Source: G965212025 sp965237985
Lineage (GTDB): Bacteria > Pseudomonadota > Gammaproteobacteria > Poriferisulfidales > Oxydemutatoraceae
NCBI GenBank assembly: GCA_965237985.1
Contig: OZ250161.1
Coordinates: forward strand, 310,001-374,000
DNA length: 64,000 nt
Reading direction: 5' to 3'
Shown here: piece after piece, positions 27,714-36,723 of the stretch
Layout of the letters: each line of letters begins with the position of its first letter
Numbering within the stretch: position 1 is the first letter of the stretch
Program-made: the position numbers and the translations under genes
The notes under the pieces: generated by a model
Told to the model about the DNA's origin: nothing
What the model saw: only the letters and a program-made list of their open reading frames with translations
The model's database searches: none

Positions 27714-27976
27714 GATTGCTGGTTTTTGATCACTCAGGAAGGGATGATTTGAACCTCATGTTTCCGGTGGTGGGATATGCTCAGGTATTGTGTCGGATGT
27801 TTGCCGGCATGGGGGAATCGAACGCGGTTTGCAACAGGGAATTCTGAGGGTGGGGGGATAGGTTTTTGTTTTGCAAAGTGTTCGCCGAACGGTAGCATAG
27901 TGGTTTTTCGTGGCCGATGCAGATTTTGGCTGTTTTAGAGGTTTCAAATATGACTGGTTTCTCAGTGGAGGGAAGC

Positions 27977-28423
27977 ATGAGGAAGGTGTTTTTATGGGCA
28001 GCCTGTTTACTGGTTTATTGTTGGCATGTGGTGGGTCTGGCGGCTTTATGTGATGGTGAAAATGATCCAGAAGTTGCGAAAATCAGGCATGAAGTCCGGT
28101 CATGTGAAACCGGTGCCGACAATGCGATTCAGATGCAGGAGTGTGTAAAGCAGGAAGCGTCAAAACTGGGAACATTGCTTGATGCTCGCCTTGCCACGTT
28201 CAAAAGCCGTTTGTCAGCGACAAACCTGGATAAACTGGAGCTCGCGCAGAAGCAATGGCTCTCCTACCGTGCAAAAGATACAGAGTTTTGGCAGACTTGG
28301 TTCTCCCCACCTGCTTACACAGGTACCTATTGGCCTGCCGTGATCGTCGATTTGCAACTTTTCGTTTCCAGGCAACGCGTGATTGAGCTTGGGTGTGCCT
28401 TGGATCCACTTGGAGCGAAATAG
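27977..28423 (+). CDS. LprI/DUF1311-like periplasmic protein
   Basis: A 148-residue exported protein. ATG 27977 is preferred over earlier in-frame codons because GGAGGGAA lies three bases upstream and the protein then starts with a signal peptide (MRKVFLWAACLLVYCWHVV, cleavage near GLA-ALC). The mature part resembles the lysozyme-inhibitor LprI N-terminal domain (DUF1311): paired Cys residues, LDARLATFKSRLSATNLDKL and AQKQWLSYRAKDTEFW. Members are periplasmic; lysozyme inhibition is shown for some only. It ends right at the left edge of the lnt repeat array. Confidence 0.8.
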   Translation: MRKVFLWAACLLVYCWHVVGLAALCDGENDPEVAKIRHEVRSCETGADNAIQMQECVKQEASKLGTLLDARLATFKSRLSATNLDKLELAQKQWLSYRAKDTEFWQTWFSPPAYTGTYWPAVIVDLQLFVSRQRVIELGCALDPLGAK

Positions 28424-28425
28424 GC

Positions 28426-29909
28426 ACATCTGGTTTTTCCTGGCAGGCTCAGGCGACAATCGGGTGCGCTGGATAACCGCTGTGTCATGGCATTGGCTGG
28501 TTCTTTTCTCGGGTTGTTCCGCCGCTTTCTGATGCCCGCGTGTCTGCTTCTGGGGCTGGTTCTGCTAACGGCTTTTACTCCGTTTTCATGGTACTGGCTG
28601 GCAATTCCGGTTTTGGGCTTCGTGCTTGCCGCCTGGCACCAGGCAACGCCAGGCAAAACAACTGCGGCGCAGCAGGACATCGGGTTTTCCCTGGCAGGCT
28701 TGGGCGACAATCGGGTGCGCTGGATAACCGCTGTGTCATGGTATTGACTGGTTCTTTTCTCGGGTTGTCCCGCCGCTTTCTGCTGTCCGCGTGTCTGCTT
28801 CTGGGGCTGGTCCTGGTAACGGCTTATTGCTCCGTTTTCATGGTACTGGCTGGCAATTCCGGTTTTGGGCTTTGTGCTTGCCGTCTGGCACCAGGCAACG
28901 CCAGGAAAAGCAACTGCGGCGCAGCAGGACATCCGGTTTTTCCGCAGGCTCAGGCGACAATCAGGTGCGCTGGATAACCGCTGTGTCATGGCATTGGCTG
29001 GTTCTTTTCTCGGGTTGTTCCGCCGCTTTCTGATGCCCGCGTGTCTGCTTCTGGGGCTGGTTCTGCTAACGGCTTTTACTCCGTTTTCATGGTACTGGCT
29101 GGCAATTCCGGTTTTGGGCTTCGTGCTTGCCGCCTGGCACCAGGCACCGCCAGGCAAAACAACTGCGGCGCAGCAGGACATCGGGTTTTCCCTGGCAGGC
29201 TCGGGCGACAATCGGGTGCGCTGGATAACGGCTGTGTCATGGTATTGACTGGTTCTTCCCTAAGGTTGACACGCTGCCATCTGTTGCTCGCGTGTCTGCT
29301 TCTGGGGCTGGTCCTGGTAACGGCTTTTGCTCCGTTTTCATGGTACTGGCTGGCAATTCCGGTTTTGGGCTTTGTGCTTGCCGTCTGGCACCAGGCAACG
29401 CCAGGCAAAGCAACTGCGGCGCAGCAGGACATCGGGTTTTTCCTGGCAGGCTCAGGCGGCAATCAGGTGCGCTGGATAACCGCTGTGTCATGGCGTTGAC
29501 TGGTTCTTTTCTCGGGTTGTCCCGCCGCTTTCTGCTGTCCGCGTGTCTGCTTCTGGGGCTGGTCCTGGTAACGGCTTTTGCTCCGTTTTCATGGTACTGG
29601 CTGGCAATTCCGGTTTTGGGCTTTGTGCTTGCCGCCTGGCACCAGGCAACGCCAGGCAAAACAACTGCGGAGCAACAGGACATCTGGTTTTCCCTGGCAG
29701 GCTCAGGCGACAATCGGGTGCGCTGGATAACCACTTTGTCATGGCATTGACTGGTTCTTTTCTCGGGTTGTCCCGCCGCTTTCTGCTGTCCGCGTGTCTG
29801 CTTCTGGGGCTGGTCCTGGTAACGGCTTTTGCTCCGTTTTCATGGTACTGGCTGGCAATTCCGGTTTTGGGCTTTGTGCTTGCCGCCTGGCACCAGGCAA
29901 CGCCAGGCA
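28426..29909 (+). repeat. Tandem array of six ~251-bp units from the lnt 5' end
   Basis: Start codons recur at 28487, 28738, 28988, 29239, 29490 and 29741 (spacings 251, 250, 251, 251, 251). Each unit contains about 60 bp of leader, the ATG and the first about 59 codons of lnt; only the last continues into the full gene. Units 1, 3, 4 and 5 each encode an intact 86-residue product (for example MALAGSFLGLF...ITAVSWY) whose stop lies just past the next unit's ATG, so successive mini-genes overlap by about 10 bases. Unit 2 is frameshifted by small indels. Units differ by several percent (unit 4 has GSSLRLTRCH), so the array has persisted long enough to diverge. Confidence 0.95.
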
Positions 29910-31306
29910 GAGCGGCACTGGCGGGTTATTGTTTTGGTTTGGGATACATGGGGGGCAGCTCCTACTGGATTTACTACAGTCTTCATGATTATGGTGAAGC
30001 AACCTCGTTTGTCGCGCTAAGTGCCACAGCTTTGTTTGTGGCCATACTTGCGGTGTTTTTTGCGGTGCTGGCCATGGTGGTGGCGCTGGCACGAAAAAAA
30101 AACATAGGCGCTTTTTTGACGCTGTTGCTTTGGCCATCGGTATGGGTGCTTTGCGAGTGGTTGCGAACCGCCTCATTTACCGATTTTCCCTGGAATCTGC
30201 TGGGACAGGCCATGATTGATTCTCCTTTTTTGGGACTTTTCCCCTTGTTGGGGGTTTACGGAGTGTCATGGTTGACTGTTTTTCTGGCGAGCTTGCTGGT
30301 TTTTGTGTGTTCAAATGCTTTTGTTAGCGCTCCGCAACGTCGGTCGGGATTTTTGCGATGGGCAGGGGCTGTCTGCATGGTGGTGATGGTGATTGTCGGG
30401 GCTTTGTACTCCAGTGAAATTCGTTGGACCACGCCTTTGCCAGAACCCATCCGGGTGGCGATCGTGCAGGCCAACATCAGCCAGGACGACAAATTCAAGC
30501 CGGAGCATTACCGTGGTATTGTCGATCGCTATCTTCGGATGACGAAAAGCGCGAATGCCGACCTTGTGGTGTGGCCGGAAAGCGCCTTGCCACGTATTTA
30601 TGGGGATTTGCAAAATTCGTTTTTCCAGCCTCTGGCAAAGGAGCTTTTATCTCGGGAAACGGTGTTGATCAGCGGGGTTTTCGCACGCGATTCAGAAAGT
30701 GGGCGTTTCCAAAACAGCCTGGTGGCTTTTGGCGACGAGCCACTGCTGTATCACAAGCGCCACCTGGTGCCTTTTGGCGAATATATGCCGTGGCGTGGTT
30801 TGTTGAATATCTTTTCTGCATTGGTCCGCATTCCCTTATCTGATATGTTGCCGGGAACAGCTCTGGGTCTGTTTTCCGTTGGTGGGCACAATGTCGGTGT
30901 TTCCATTTGTTACGAAGCAGCATTTGCTGATGAAATGCGTGAAGCATCTCTGCAGGCCAGTTATTTGCTCAATGTCAGCAATGATTCCTGGTTTGGTGAT
31001 TCGAGCGCTCCTTTTCAGCACTTGCAAATCGCGCGTTTGCGGGCCGCCGAGGCCCAGTTGCCCATGGTGCGCGCAACCAGCACCGGGGTCTCGGCCATCA
31101 TTGCCCATGATGGCCGTGTCATCAGGCAGGCTCCGTTGTTTTCCGAGCAGTTGCTGAGTGGTGATCTGCAGCCGCGCTCTGGTACTACGCTGTTTGTTCG
31201 TTGGGGTAGTCTGCCGCTTTTAGTGGCTTCTTTCCTGGTGATGCTGTTGGCTTTCTTTCTGCCGTTCTGCCGTTCTGCCTGTGCCAGAAGCAGGTCTGCG
31301 GAATAG
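29741..31306 (+). CDS. lnt: Apolipoprotein N-acyltransferase
   Basis: A 521-residue inner-membrane enzyme that adds the third acyl chain to lipoproteins. The N-terminal half is hydrophobic helices; the C-terminal nitrilase-like domain carries the catalytic Glu in VWPESALP (about residue 278), Lys in YHKRHLVPFGEYMPW (about 336) and Cys in SICYEAAF (about 389), at the same spacing as E. coli E267-K335-C387. ATG 29741 is the start because it is the sixth and last of the repeated start regions and leads into the full protein; the longer frame to 29543 lies in a repeat. It is followed by a 1.45-kb gene-free stretch rather than directly by leuS. Confidence 0.95.
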   Translation: MALTGSFLGLSRRFLLSACLLLGLVLVTAFAPFSWYWLAIPVLGFVLAAWHQATPGRAALAGYCFGLGYMGGSSYWIYYSLHDYGEATSFVALSATALFVAILAVFFAVLAMVVALARKKNIGAFLTLLLWPSVWVLCEWLRTASFTDFPWNLLGQAMIDSPFLGLFPLLGVYGVSWLTVFLASLLVFVCSNAFVSAPQRRSGFLRWAGAVCMVVMVIVGALYSSEIRWTTPLPEPIRVAIVQANISQDDKFKPEHYRGIVDRYLRMTKSANADLVVWPESALPRIYGDLQNSFFQPLAKELLSRETVLISGVFARDSESGRFQNSLVAFGDEPLLYHKRHLVPFGEYMPWRGLLNIFSALVRIPLSDMLPGTALGLFSVGGHNVGVSICYEAAFADEMREASLQASYLLNVSNDSWFGDSSAPFQHLQIARLRAAEAQLPMVRATSTGVSAIIAHDGRVIRQAPLFSEQLLSGDLQPRSGTTLFVRWGSLPLLVASFLVMLLAFFLPFCRSACARSRSAE

Positions 31307-32759
31307 TGGTCGTCATGAGCGGCGCGCTGGCTCCTGTCGGGTTTTGTCAAGGTCTGAAAACTTGGTTTTGGCCGTTCTCACGCAGCGGCGCCACCAGCAA
31401 TTCACCTCCTTGGTCACTGGGCCTGCCTTGTTTGCGTCTGACTGGAACTGTTGTGGTGTGCGGCGATGCTTAATTTCTGTGGGCCGTTGCTTGCGAAGCC
31501 AAACGTTTTTTGGTGTTGGATAATAATGAACAGAGGTATTGCGATTCTCGAGAAAATACTCTTGGAAGTGCTCAGCCAAAATACCTCCGGCAATGCCGCT
31601 GCTGCTTTTGGGTTGCCTGGCGAAAGGTACGATGCCGCCCCCGCGGTTCAGTTGACTGGGCACGTGATGGTGGAATCCGTGCTTTCTCAGCAGGCGTGTC
31701 CGTGGACTTTCCACTCGTTCGGAAAGAGGTCTTGGTGACTTTGACCATCCTGGGCAATGGGTACTTGCACCCGGTTGGGGGTATATTCTCAGAGAAGTTC
31801 CTGGCAACACGCCGGAGAACATATTTCAGATTGAAAATTTTCACGAAAATCCCGAACTTGGACAGGTCACCCATTTTGTTCACGAAGGACACGGTTTATA
31901 GAACGGTGGAAGGTTCCGGTTTTCGCTTCTCGAACCGTTTGTCGAGCTGCGCTTCTTGAAGTGGCGGTTGCGATCCACAGGCGTGTTCTCAAGCGACCAT
32001 CGGTCCATGTTTGCGGTGCGTCTTGCCCCAGTTGTTTTCCAAGGTGGCGAGACGATTTTCCCTTGACTATTGCACCATGATGGATCATTCGCAACAATCC
32101 GCAGTGGGTGGTGCCTGTGAGCGACGATGAGCGCGATGTGGCAACCTGAGGTGCCTGTGCTGCATTTCTGGCGGGGGTACTCTCGGCAATCGTTTTCGGG
32201 GAGACATTTTGCGGCATGCGTTGCAAAATAATGTGGTCTTTGCCACTGCCAGGCTGGTGGTACCCATGGTGTCAGCGACGCTGTGGTAGATACAACTGCG
32301 AGCGCAGAACTTCTTTCCAGATGAGATTGTGCAAATGAAATTGTTGTTTTGGTAAAACCGTTGCAAAAAGACCGGCACACAGAAGCGGATGAGACCGCAA
32401 AAACCGATCGTTTCCGGGAGTCCTGTGAGCCCCCGGCAGCCGCACGGGAATTTCTCGGTCAAAGGTGTCCGGGCCAAGCTGGATGCCTGCCTCTTCCGGC
32501 GACTGCCTCGCTGCCATTTTCAACGCCGGGCGGCGGTCAGTGGAATTGGCGGGCGAAGCCACGGCAAGGAAGTGTTGCCCTGGTCTGTCACTGCCAACGA
32601 GTCGTCGTGCATTTCCGGCATCTCCTGAATCTCCTGAATCTCCTGAATCTCCGGAACCCCAGCGTCGTCTTGGAAACCTTGGACTGAAAATGTTGTTTCT
32701 GCAGGCAGCGTCGCACGGAAATTTCTCGGTCAAAGGCGATTTGGATCACTTCGAGGGTG
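31307..32759. other. Gene-poor region between lnt and leuS with short repeats
   Basis: 1.45 kb without a recognisable gene where many gammaproteobacteria have lnt and leuS close together. It contains a 9-bp tandem repeat (32621-32656) and two diverged copies of a roughly 26-bp segment containing AATTTCTCGGTCAAAGG (32442-32467 and 32711-32736); the second ends just before the leuS start. Minus-strand frames of 100-150 codons (31880-32380) have Arg/Ser/His-rich translations and no identifiable family. Confidence 0.5.
32621..32656 (+). repeat. 9-bp tandem repeat, four copies
   Basis: TCTCCTGAA repeats at 32621, 32630 and 32639, with a variant TCTCCGGAA at 32648. It lies about 100 bp upstream of leuS. 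Confidence 0.9.
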
Positions 32760-35258
32760 ATGGCCGGTTCTGACACTTCCACAGCAAAGCCGCTGTTGAC
32801 TGGCACTGCTGCTGAGGCTGTTTCGCCCCCTTACGATCCAGAAACGCTGGAGCGTGAGGCGCAATCGTATTGGCAGAAACATCGTTGTTTTGTGGCCAGG
32901 CCGGATCCGCGGCGCGAGAAATTCTATTGCCTGTCCATGTTCCCCTATCCCAGTGGTGCTTTGCACATGGGGCATGTGCGCAATTACACGATTGGTGACG
33001 TGATCAGCCGCTATCAGCGCATGCAAGGTAAAAATGTCTTGCAGCCAATGGGGTGGGACGCTTTTGGCTTGCCTGCTGAAAATGCGGCGCTTGCCCGTTC
33101 GGCTTCCCCGAGCGAGTGGACCCGGAAAAATATCGAACGCATGAGAGGGCAACTTCGCCGCCTGGGTTTTGCTTATGACTGGCAGCGGGAAATCACCACC
33201 TGTGATCCGGATTACTATCGTTGGGAACAATGGTTTTTTGGTCGGCTTTTCCGTCAGGGGATGGCGTATCGCAAAGCCACTTTTGTCAATTGGGACCCGG
33301 TTGACAAGACGGTATTGGCAAATGAACAGGTGATTGAAGGTCGGGGCTGGCGTTCCGGGGCATTGGTTGAGCGCCGAAAAATCCCGCAGTGGTTTTTGCG
33401 CATTACGAATTACGCGGACGAATTGTTGCAGGGGCTGGACGATTTGCCGAAATGGCCGGAATCGGTCAAGCGTATGCAACGAAACTGGATTGGGCGCTCG
33501 GAAGGCCTGGAAATTGATTTTCCTTGCGCGGATCGCGAAGAAATCATAGCTGTGTTCACCACCCGTCCGGATACGCTGATGGGGGTGACCTATCTGGCGT
33601 TGGCACCGGAGCACCCACTGGTGGTGGAACGGTCTGAACACAATGAAGAACTGGCGAGATTTGTCCAGGCCTGCCGCCAGCGGCCTGTTTCTGAATCTGC
33701 ACAAAGCTGTTGTGAAAAATCCGGGGTGGATATTGGCTTGCGTTGCCGCCACCCACTGAGTGGGGAATGGTTGCCAATCTGGTGTGCGAATTTCGTGTTG
33801 ATGGAATACGGATTCGGCGCTGTGATGTCGGTGCCTGCGCATGATCAGAGGGATTGGGAATTTGCCCGGAAATACGGCTTGCCAGTACGTCAGGTCATTC
33901 GTCCGCTCGACAAGGAAGACTGGGATTTTGATCAGGGTGCGTTTGTGGGAAAAGGAGTGATATGCAACTCGGGGCGGTTTGATGGTCTGGACTACCGGCA
34001 GTCGTTCGCCAAGTTGCGTGAAACTCTTGAGGCCAGTGGTCAGGGCCGTGCGGGAACTCGTTATCGTTTGCGTGATTGGGGAGTTTCGCGGCAAAGATAC
34101 TGGGGTTGTCCCATCCCGATTGTTTACGCTGATGGCAAGCCGCAGACCTTGCCGGACGATGCGCTTCCGGTTGTTTTACCAGAGCAGATGGATCTTTCTG
34201 TACAAGGGTCACCACTGGCTGCGAGTCAGAGTTTCTGTGATGCGGGGGTGAACGAGGACGGCATTGCTTTGCGCCGCGAGACCGATACTTTTGATACCTT
34301 TTTTGAATCCAGCTGGTATTACGCGCGTTTCGCCAGCGCCGGTTGTCAGGGGGCGATGCTTGACGAGGAGGCTGCTTACTGGTTGCCTGTAGACCAATAC
34401 GTTGGCGGGGTTGAGCATGCGGTTCTGCATTTGCTGTATGCGCGCTTTTTCCATCGTCTGATGCGTGACCAAGGACTGGTTGCTGATTCTGAACCGTTTA
34501 CGCGCCTTCTGACCCAGGGCATGGTGCTGAAAAACGGTGTGAAAATGTCAAAATCGAAAGGCAACGTGGTGGACCCGGAAAGCTATATCGCACGTTACGG
34601 GGCGGACACGGTTCGCCTGTTTATGGTGTTTGCGGCCCCGCCAGAGCAGTCCATGGAGTGGTCTGAGGGTGGAGTGGAAGGGGCTTCCCGCTTTTTGAAA
34701 CGTTTGTGGCGTGGGGTTTGTGAACATTGCGGTGTCGTTCCGACAGAGATGCCCGCTGATCGTGCAGCTGGCTTGGAATTGCGCTACCAGATACACAAAA
34801 CCATTGACAAAGTCAGTAATGACATTGGTCTTCGCTATGTGTTCAATACTGCAATTGCGGCGGTCATGTCTCTGCTTAATGCTTTGCTGCGCTTTCCAGA
34901 CCGTTCACAAAGCGGCCACCTGGTGCAGCGCGAGGGTTACATCGCCATTGTGAAGCTGTTGGCGCCGGTGGTGCCGCACATTACACACCATCTGTGGTTT
35001 CGTTTGGGTTTTGGCGAACCGGTGATTGACAGTTCTTGGCCACAGGTTGACCGGGAAGCTCTGCAACGGGATCACGTTACTGTGGTCGTACAGGTAAATG
35101 GAAAATTGCGTGCCCAGCTGAAGCTCATGAAGGGGAGCGGGAAAGAACAGGTGACTGAGCTGGCGTTGGCGAACAGTACCGTGCAGCGTTTTGTGACGGA
35201 AAGTCAGATCAGGCGGGTGATTTTTGTTCCCGACCGTCTGGTTAATTTTGTGGTTTAG
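32760..35258 (+). CDS. leuS: Leucyl-tRNA synthetase
   Basis: An 832-residue class I aminoacyl-tRNA synthetase. HIGH motif as HMGH (about residue 69) after FPYPSGAL, CP1 editing domain with VFTTRPDTLMGVTYLALAPEHP (T-rich and D-containing editing elements) and KMSKS (about residue 595). Length is slightly short of E. coli LeuS (860). I used ATG 32760; GTG 32757 precedes it directly, and GAGGG lies only a few bases upstream, so initiation may be weak or the start slightly misplaced. The lptE start follows two bases after the stop. Confidence 0.97.
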   Translation: MAGSDTSTAKPLLTGTAAEAVSPPYDPETLEREAQSYWQKHRCFVARPDPRREKFYCLSMFPYPSGALHMGHVRNYTIGDVISRYQRMQGKNVLQPMGWDAFGLPAENAALARSASPSEWTRKNIERMRGQLRRLGFAYDWQREITTCDPDYYRWEQWFFGRLFRQGMAYRKATFVNWDPVDKTVLANEQVIEGRGWRSGALVERRKIPQWFLRITNYADELLQGLDDLPKWPESVKRMQRNWIGRSEGLEIDFPCADREEIIAVFTTRPDTLMGVTYLALAPEHPLVVERSEHNEELARFVQACRQRPVSESAQSCCEKSGVDIGLRCRHPLSGEWLPIWCANFVLMEYGFGAVMSVPAHDQRDWEFARKYGLPVRQVIRPLDKEDWDFDQGAFVGKGVICNSGRFDGLDYRQSFAKLRETLEASGQGRAGTRYRLRDWGVSRQRYWGCPIPIVYADGKPQTLPDDALPVVLPEQMDLSVQGSPLAASQSFCDAGVNEDGIALRRETDTFDTFFESSWYYARFASAGCQGAMLDEEAAYWLPVDQYVGGVEHAVLHLLYARFFHRLMRDQGLVADSEPFTRLLTQGMVLKNGVKMSKSKGNVVDPESYIARYGADTVRLFMVFAAPPEQSMEWSEGGVEGASRFLKRLWRGVCEHCGVVPTEMPADRAAGLELRYQIHKTIDKVSNDIGLRYVFNTAIAAVMSLLNALLRFPDRSQSGHLVQREGYIAIVKLLAPVVPHITHHLWFRLGFGEPVIDSSWPQVDREALQRDHVTVVVQVNGKLRAQLKLMKGSGKEQVTELALANSTVQRFVTESQIRRVIFVPDRLVNFVV

Positions 35259-35260
35259 CG

Positions 35261-35791
35261 ATGGACGGGAAATGGCAATTGCAGCTGTTGGCGCCGGTGG
35301 TGGCGGTTGTTGTCGGTTGTGGTTACCACTTGGCAGGCAGCGGCCCGCAGTCTGTTGCACACGTAGCTTTGCCGACAAAAGTTGCTGTTTCTGGATTGGC
35401 ACACTACGACCCCTTGTACGTGATGATGCGTTCTGTGTTGAATCGCCATGGAGTGAAAGTGGTGGCAGGTGGAAAGGCGGTATGGCGGTTGAGGGTGCAA
35501 AACCAGAAAGTCGCCGAACAGGTTGCTTTGATTGGCACTGCGGTGGGCACATACGAATATGATTTACGTCTGGATGCAGATGTCCAGACAACTCGCAAGG
35601 GAAAAACCAAAGACCTGCTGTTCAATGAGAAGCACTTTACCGTATACGGCGGTTATCCGAATGAACCGAGCAATCCGGTGGTAAGCGCGCAAAGGCGTGA
35701 AGAGGCTTTGGAGCGTTTGCACGGTGAATTGTGCGAGAAAATCCTAGGGCATTTGAAACATCTGCTGAAGAAACATCGGCGTGCCGGGTAG
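35261..35791 (+). CDS. lptE: LPS-assembly lipoprotein LptE
   Basis: A 176-residue outer-membrane lipoprotein that plugs the LptD barrel during LPS export. The N-terminus has a short hydrophobic signal ending in lipobox VVGC with Cys 20, followed by GYHLAGSGP, the typical LptE start. It is two bases downstream of leuS, the usual arrangement. The usual next gene holA is displaced by an oppositely oriented dehydrogenase gene. Confidence 0.9.
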   Translation: MDGKWQLQLLAPVVAVVVGCGYHLAGSGPQSVAHVALPTKVAVSGLAHYDPLYVMMRSVLNRHGVKVVAGGKAVWRLRVQNQKVAEQVALIGTAVGTYEYDLRLDADVQTTRKGKTKDLLFNEKHFTVYGGYPNEPSNPVVSAQRREEALERLHGELCEKILGHLKHLLKKHRRAG

Positions 35792-35835
35792 CCGTAGTTC
35801 GAGTCTGGCAGCCCGTTCAGGCTCCCTGTCGCGGG

Positions 35836-36723
35836 TTAATGTGTGTGGGAGCTTTCCTGGACTATTTCCATCATGACGGCACAATCCAGTTCTCCACGTC
35901 CGGAATCCACGGCGGCGCTTACGTGAGAAAACGCGGTACGCAGTCCTTGGAGCTGCAGGCCCATGGCGGCGGCAGTGGCACTGGCGATTTTTAGATCCTT
36001 GTGTAAAAGAGCAATTTTGAAGCCTGGTGTAAAATCCCTTTCCAGCAGACGTCGTCCGTACACTTCAAGAACCTGGCTCTGTGCACTTCCACCGAGCAGT
36101 GCCGTTCGTACCTGCGTTTCGTCCACGCCTGAGGCGCGGGCGAATTCCATGGCCTCAGCCACTGCGGCAATGGTTTGCGTGATCACCATCTGGTTACACA
36201 TTTTGGCGGTTTGCCCGGCACCGTTGGCGCCGATGTGGACGATGGTGTTTCCCAGAACCCGCAGGACCGGCATGACTCGCTTTAAAGTTTCGCTATTGCC
36301 ACCGACCATGATGGAAAGCGTGCCGTTGATGGCCCCGGCTTCCCCGCCGGATACTGGAGCATCCAGCATATCGATGGATTTCTCTGCCAGTTGCGCTGCC
36401 AATGTCTGAGTTGTTTGCGGAGAAATTGTACTCATGTCGATCACTACGCTGTTTTTCTTCAAGCCATGGATGGCACCATCTGGTCCGGTCAGGACGGTTT
36501 CTACGTCGGGCGAGTCGGAGACTATGGAAATAAAACAATCGGCATTTGCCGCAGCGCTGGCCGGGGTGTTGCAGGCGCGGGCACCGAGCTTTGTAAATTC
36601 TTCGAGGAGCGCAGCTTTGCGAGCATATACGTGAAGCTGGTAACCGGCTCTCAGCAGATTGCGCGCCATCGGGATTCCCATAATGCCGAGACCTGCAAAG
36701 GCTATGGAACGGATAGATGTCAT
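35836..36723 (-). CDS. Beta-hydroxyacid dehydrogenase (GarR/MmsB family)
   Basis: A 295-residue NAD(P)-dependent dehydrogenase of the 3-hydroxyisobutyrate / tartronate-semialdehyde reductase family. IAFAGLGIMGIPMARNLL binds the cofactor, DAPVSGGEAGAINGTLSIMVGG is the substrate-binding motif, and GQTAKMCNQM holds the catalytic Lys. Which substrate it uses cannot be told. ATG at 36723 is preferred over TTG 36765. Its ATG shares the CATG at 36721-36724 with the holA ATG, so the two divergent genes overlap by two bases and each 5' control region lies within the other gene. It interrupts the usual lptE-holA junction. Confidence 0.92.
   Translation of the reverse strand: MTSIRSIAFAGLGIMGIPMARNLLRAGYQLHVYARKAALLEEFTKLGARACNTPASAAANADCFISIVSDSPDVETVLTGPDGAIHGLKKNSVVIDMSTISPQTTQTLAAQLAEKSIDMLDAPVSGGEAGAINGTLSIMVGGNSETLKRVMPVLRVLGNTIVHIGANGAGQTAKMCNQMVITQTIAAVAEAMEFARASGVDETQVRTALLGGSAQSQVLEVYGRRLLERDFTPGFKIALLHKDLKIASATAAAMGLQLQGLRTAFSHVSAAVDSGRGELDCAVMMEIVQESSHTH

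Noticed and set aside
27795..27860. tRNA-like T-arm on the minus strand (GTTCGATTCCCCC)
   Set aside because: No matching acceptor, anticodon or D arms could be folded around it.
28426..29909. CRISPR-like regular repetition
   Set aside because: Units are about 251 bp, fully homologous with no unique spacers, and clearly derived from lnt.
31880..32380. Possible transposase remnant on the minus strand
   Set aside because: No DDE spacing, no inverted ends and no recognisable transposase motif; composition is Arg/Ser/His-rich noise.
32730..34094. 454-codon minus-strand frame
   Set aside because: Antisense shadow of leuS with no recognisable domain.
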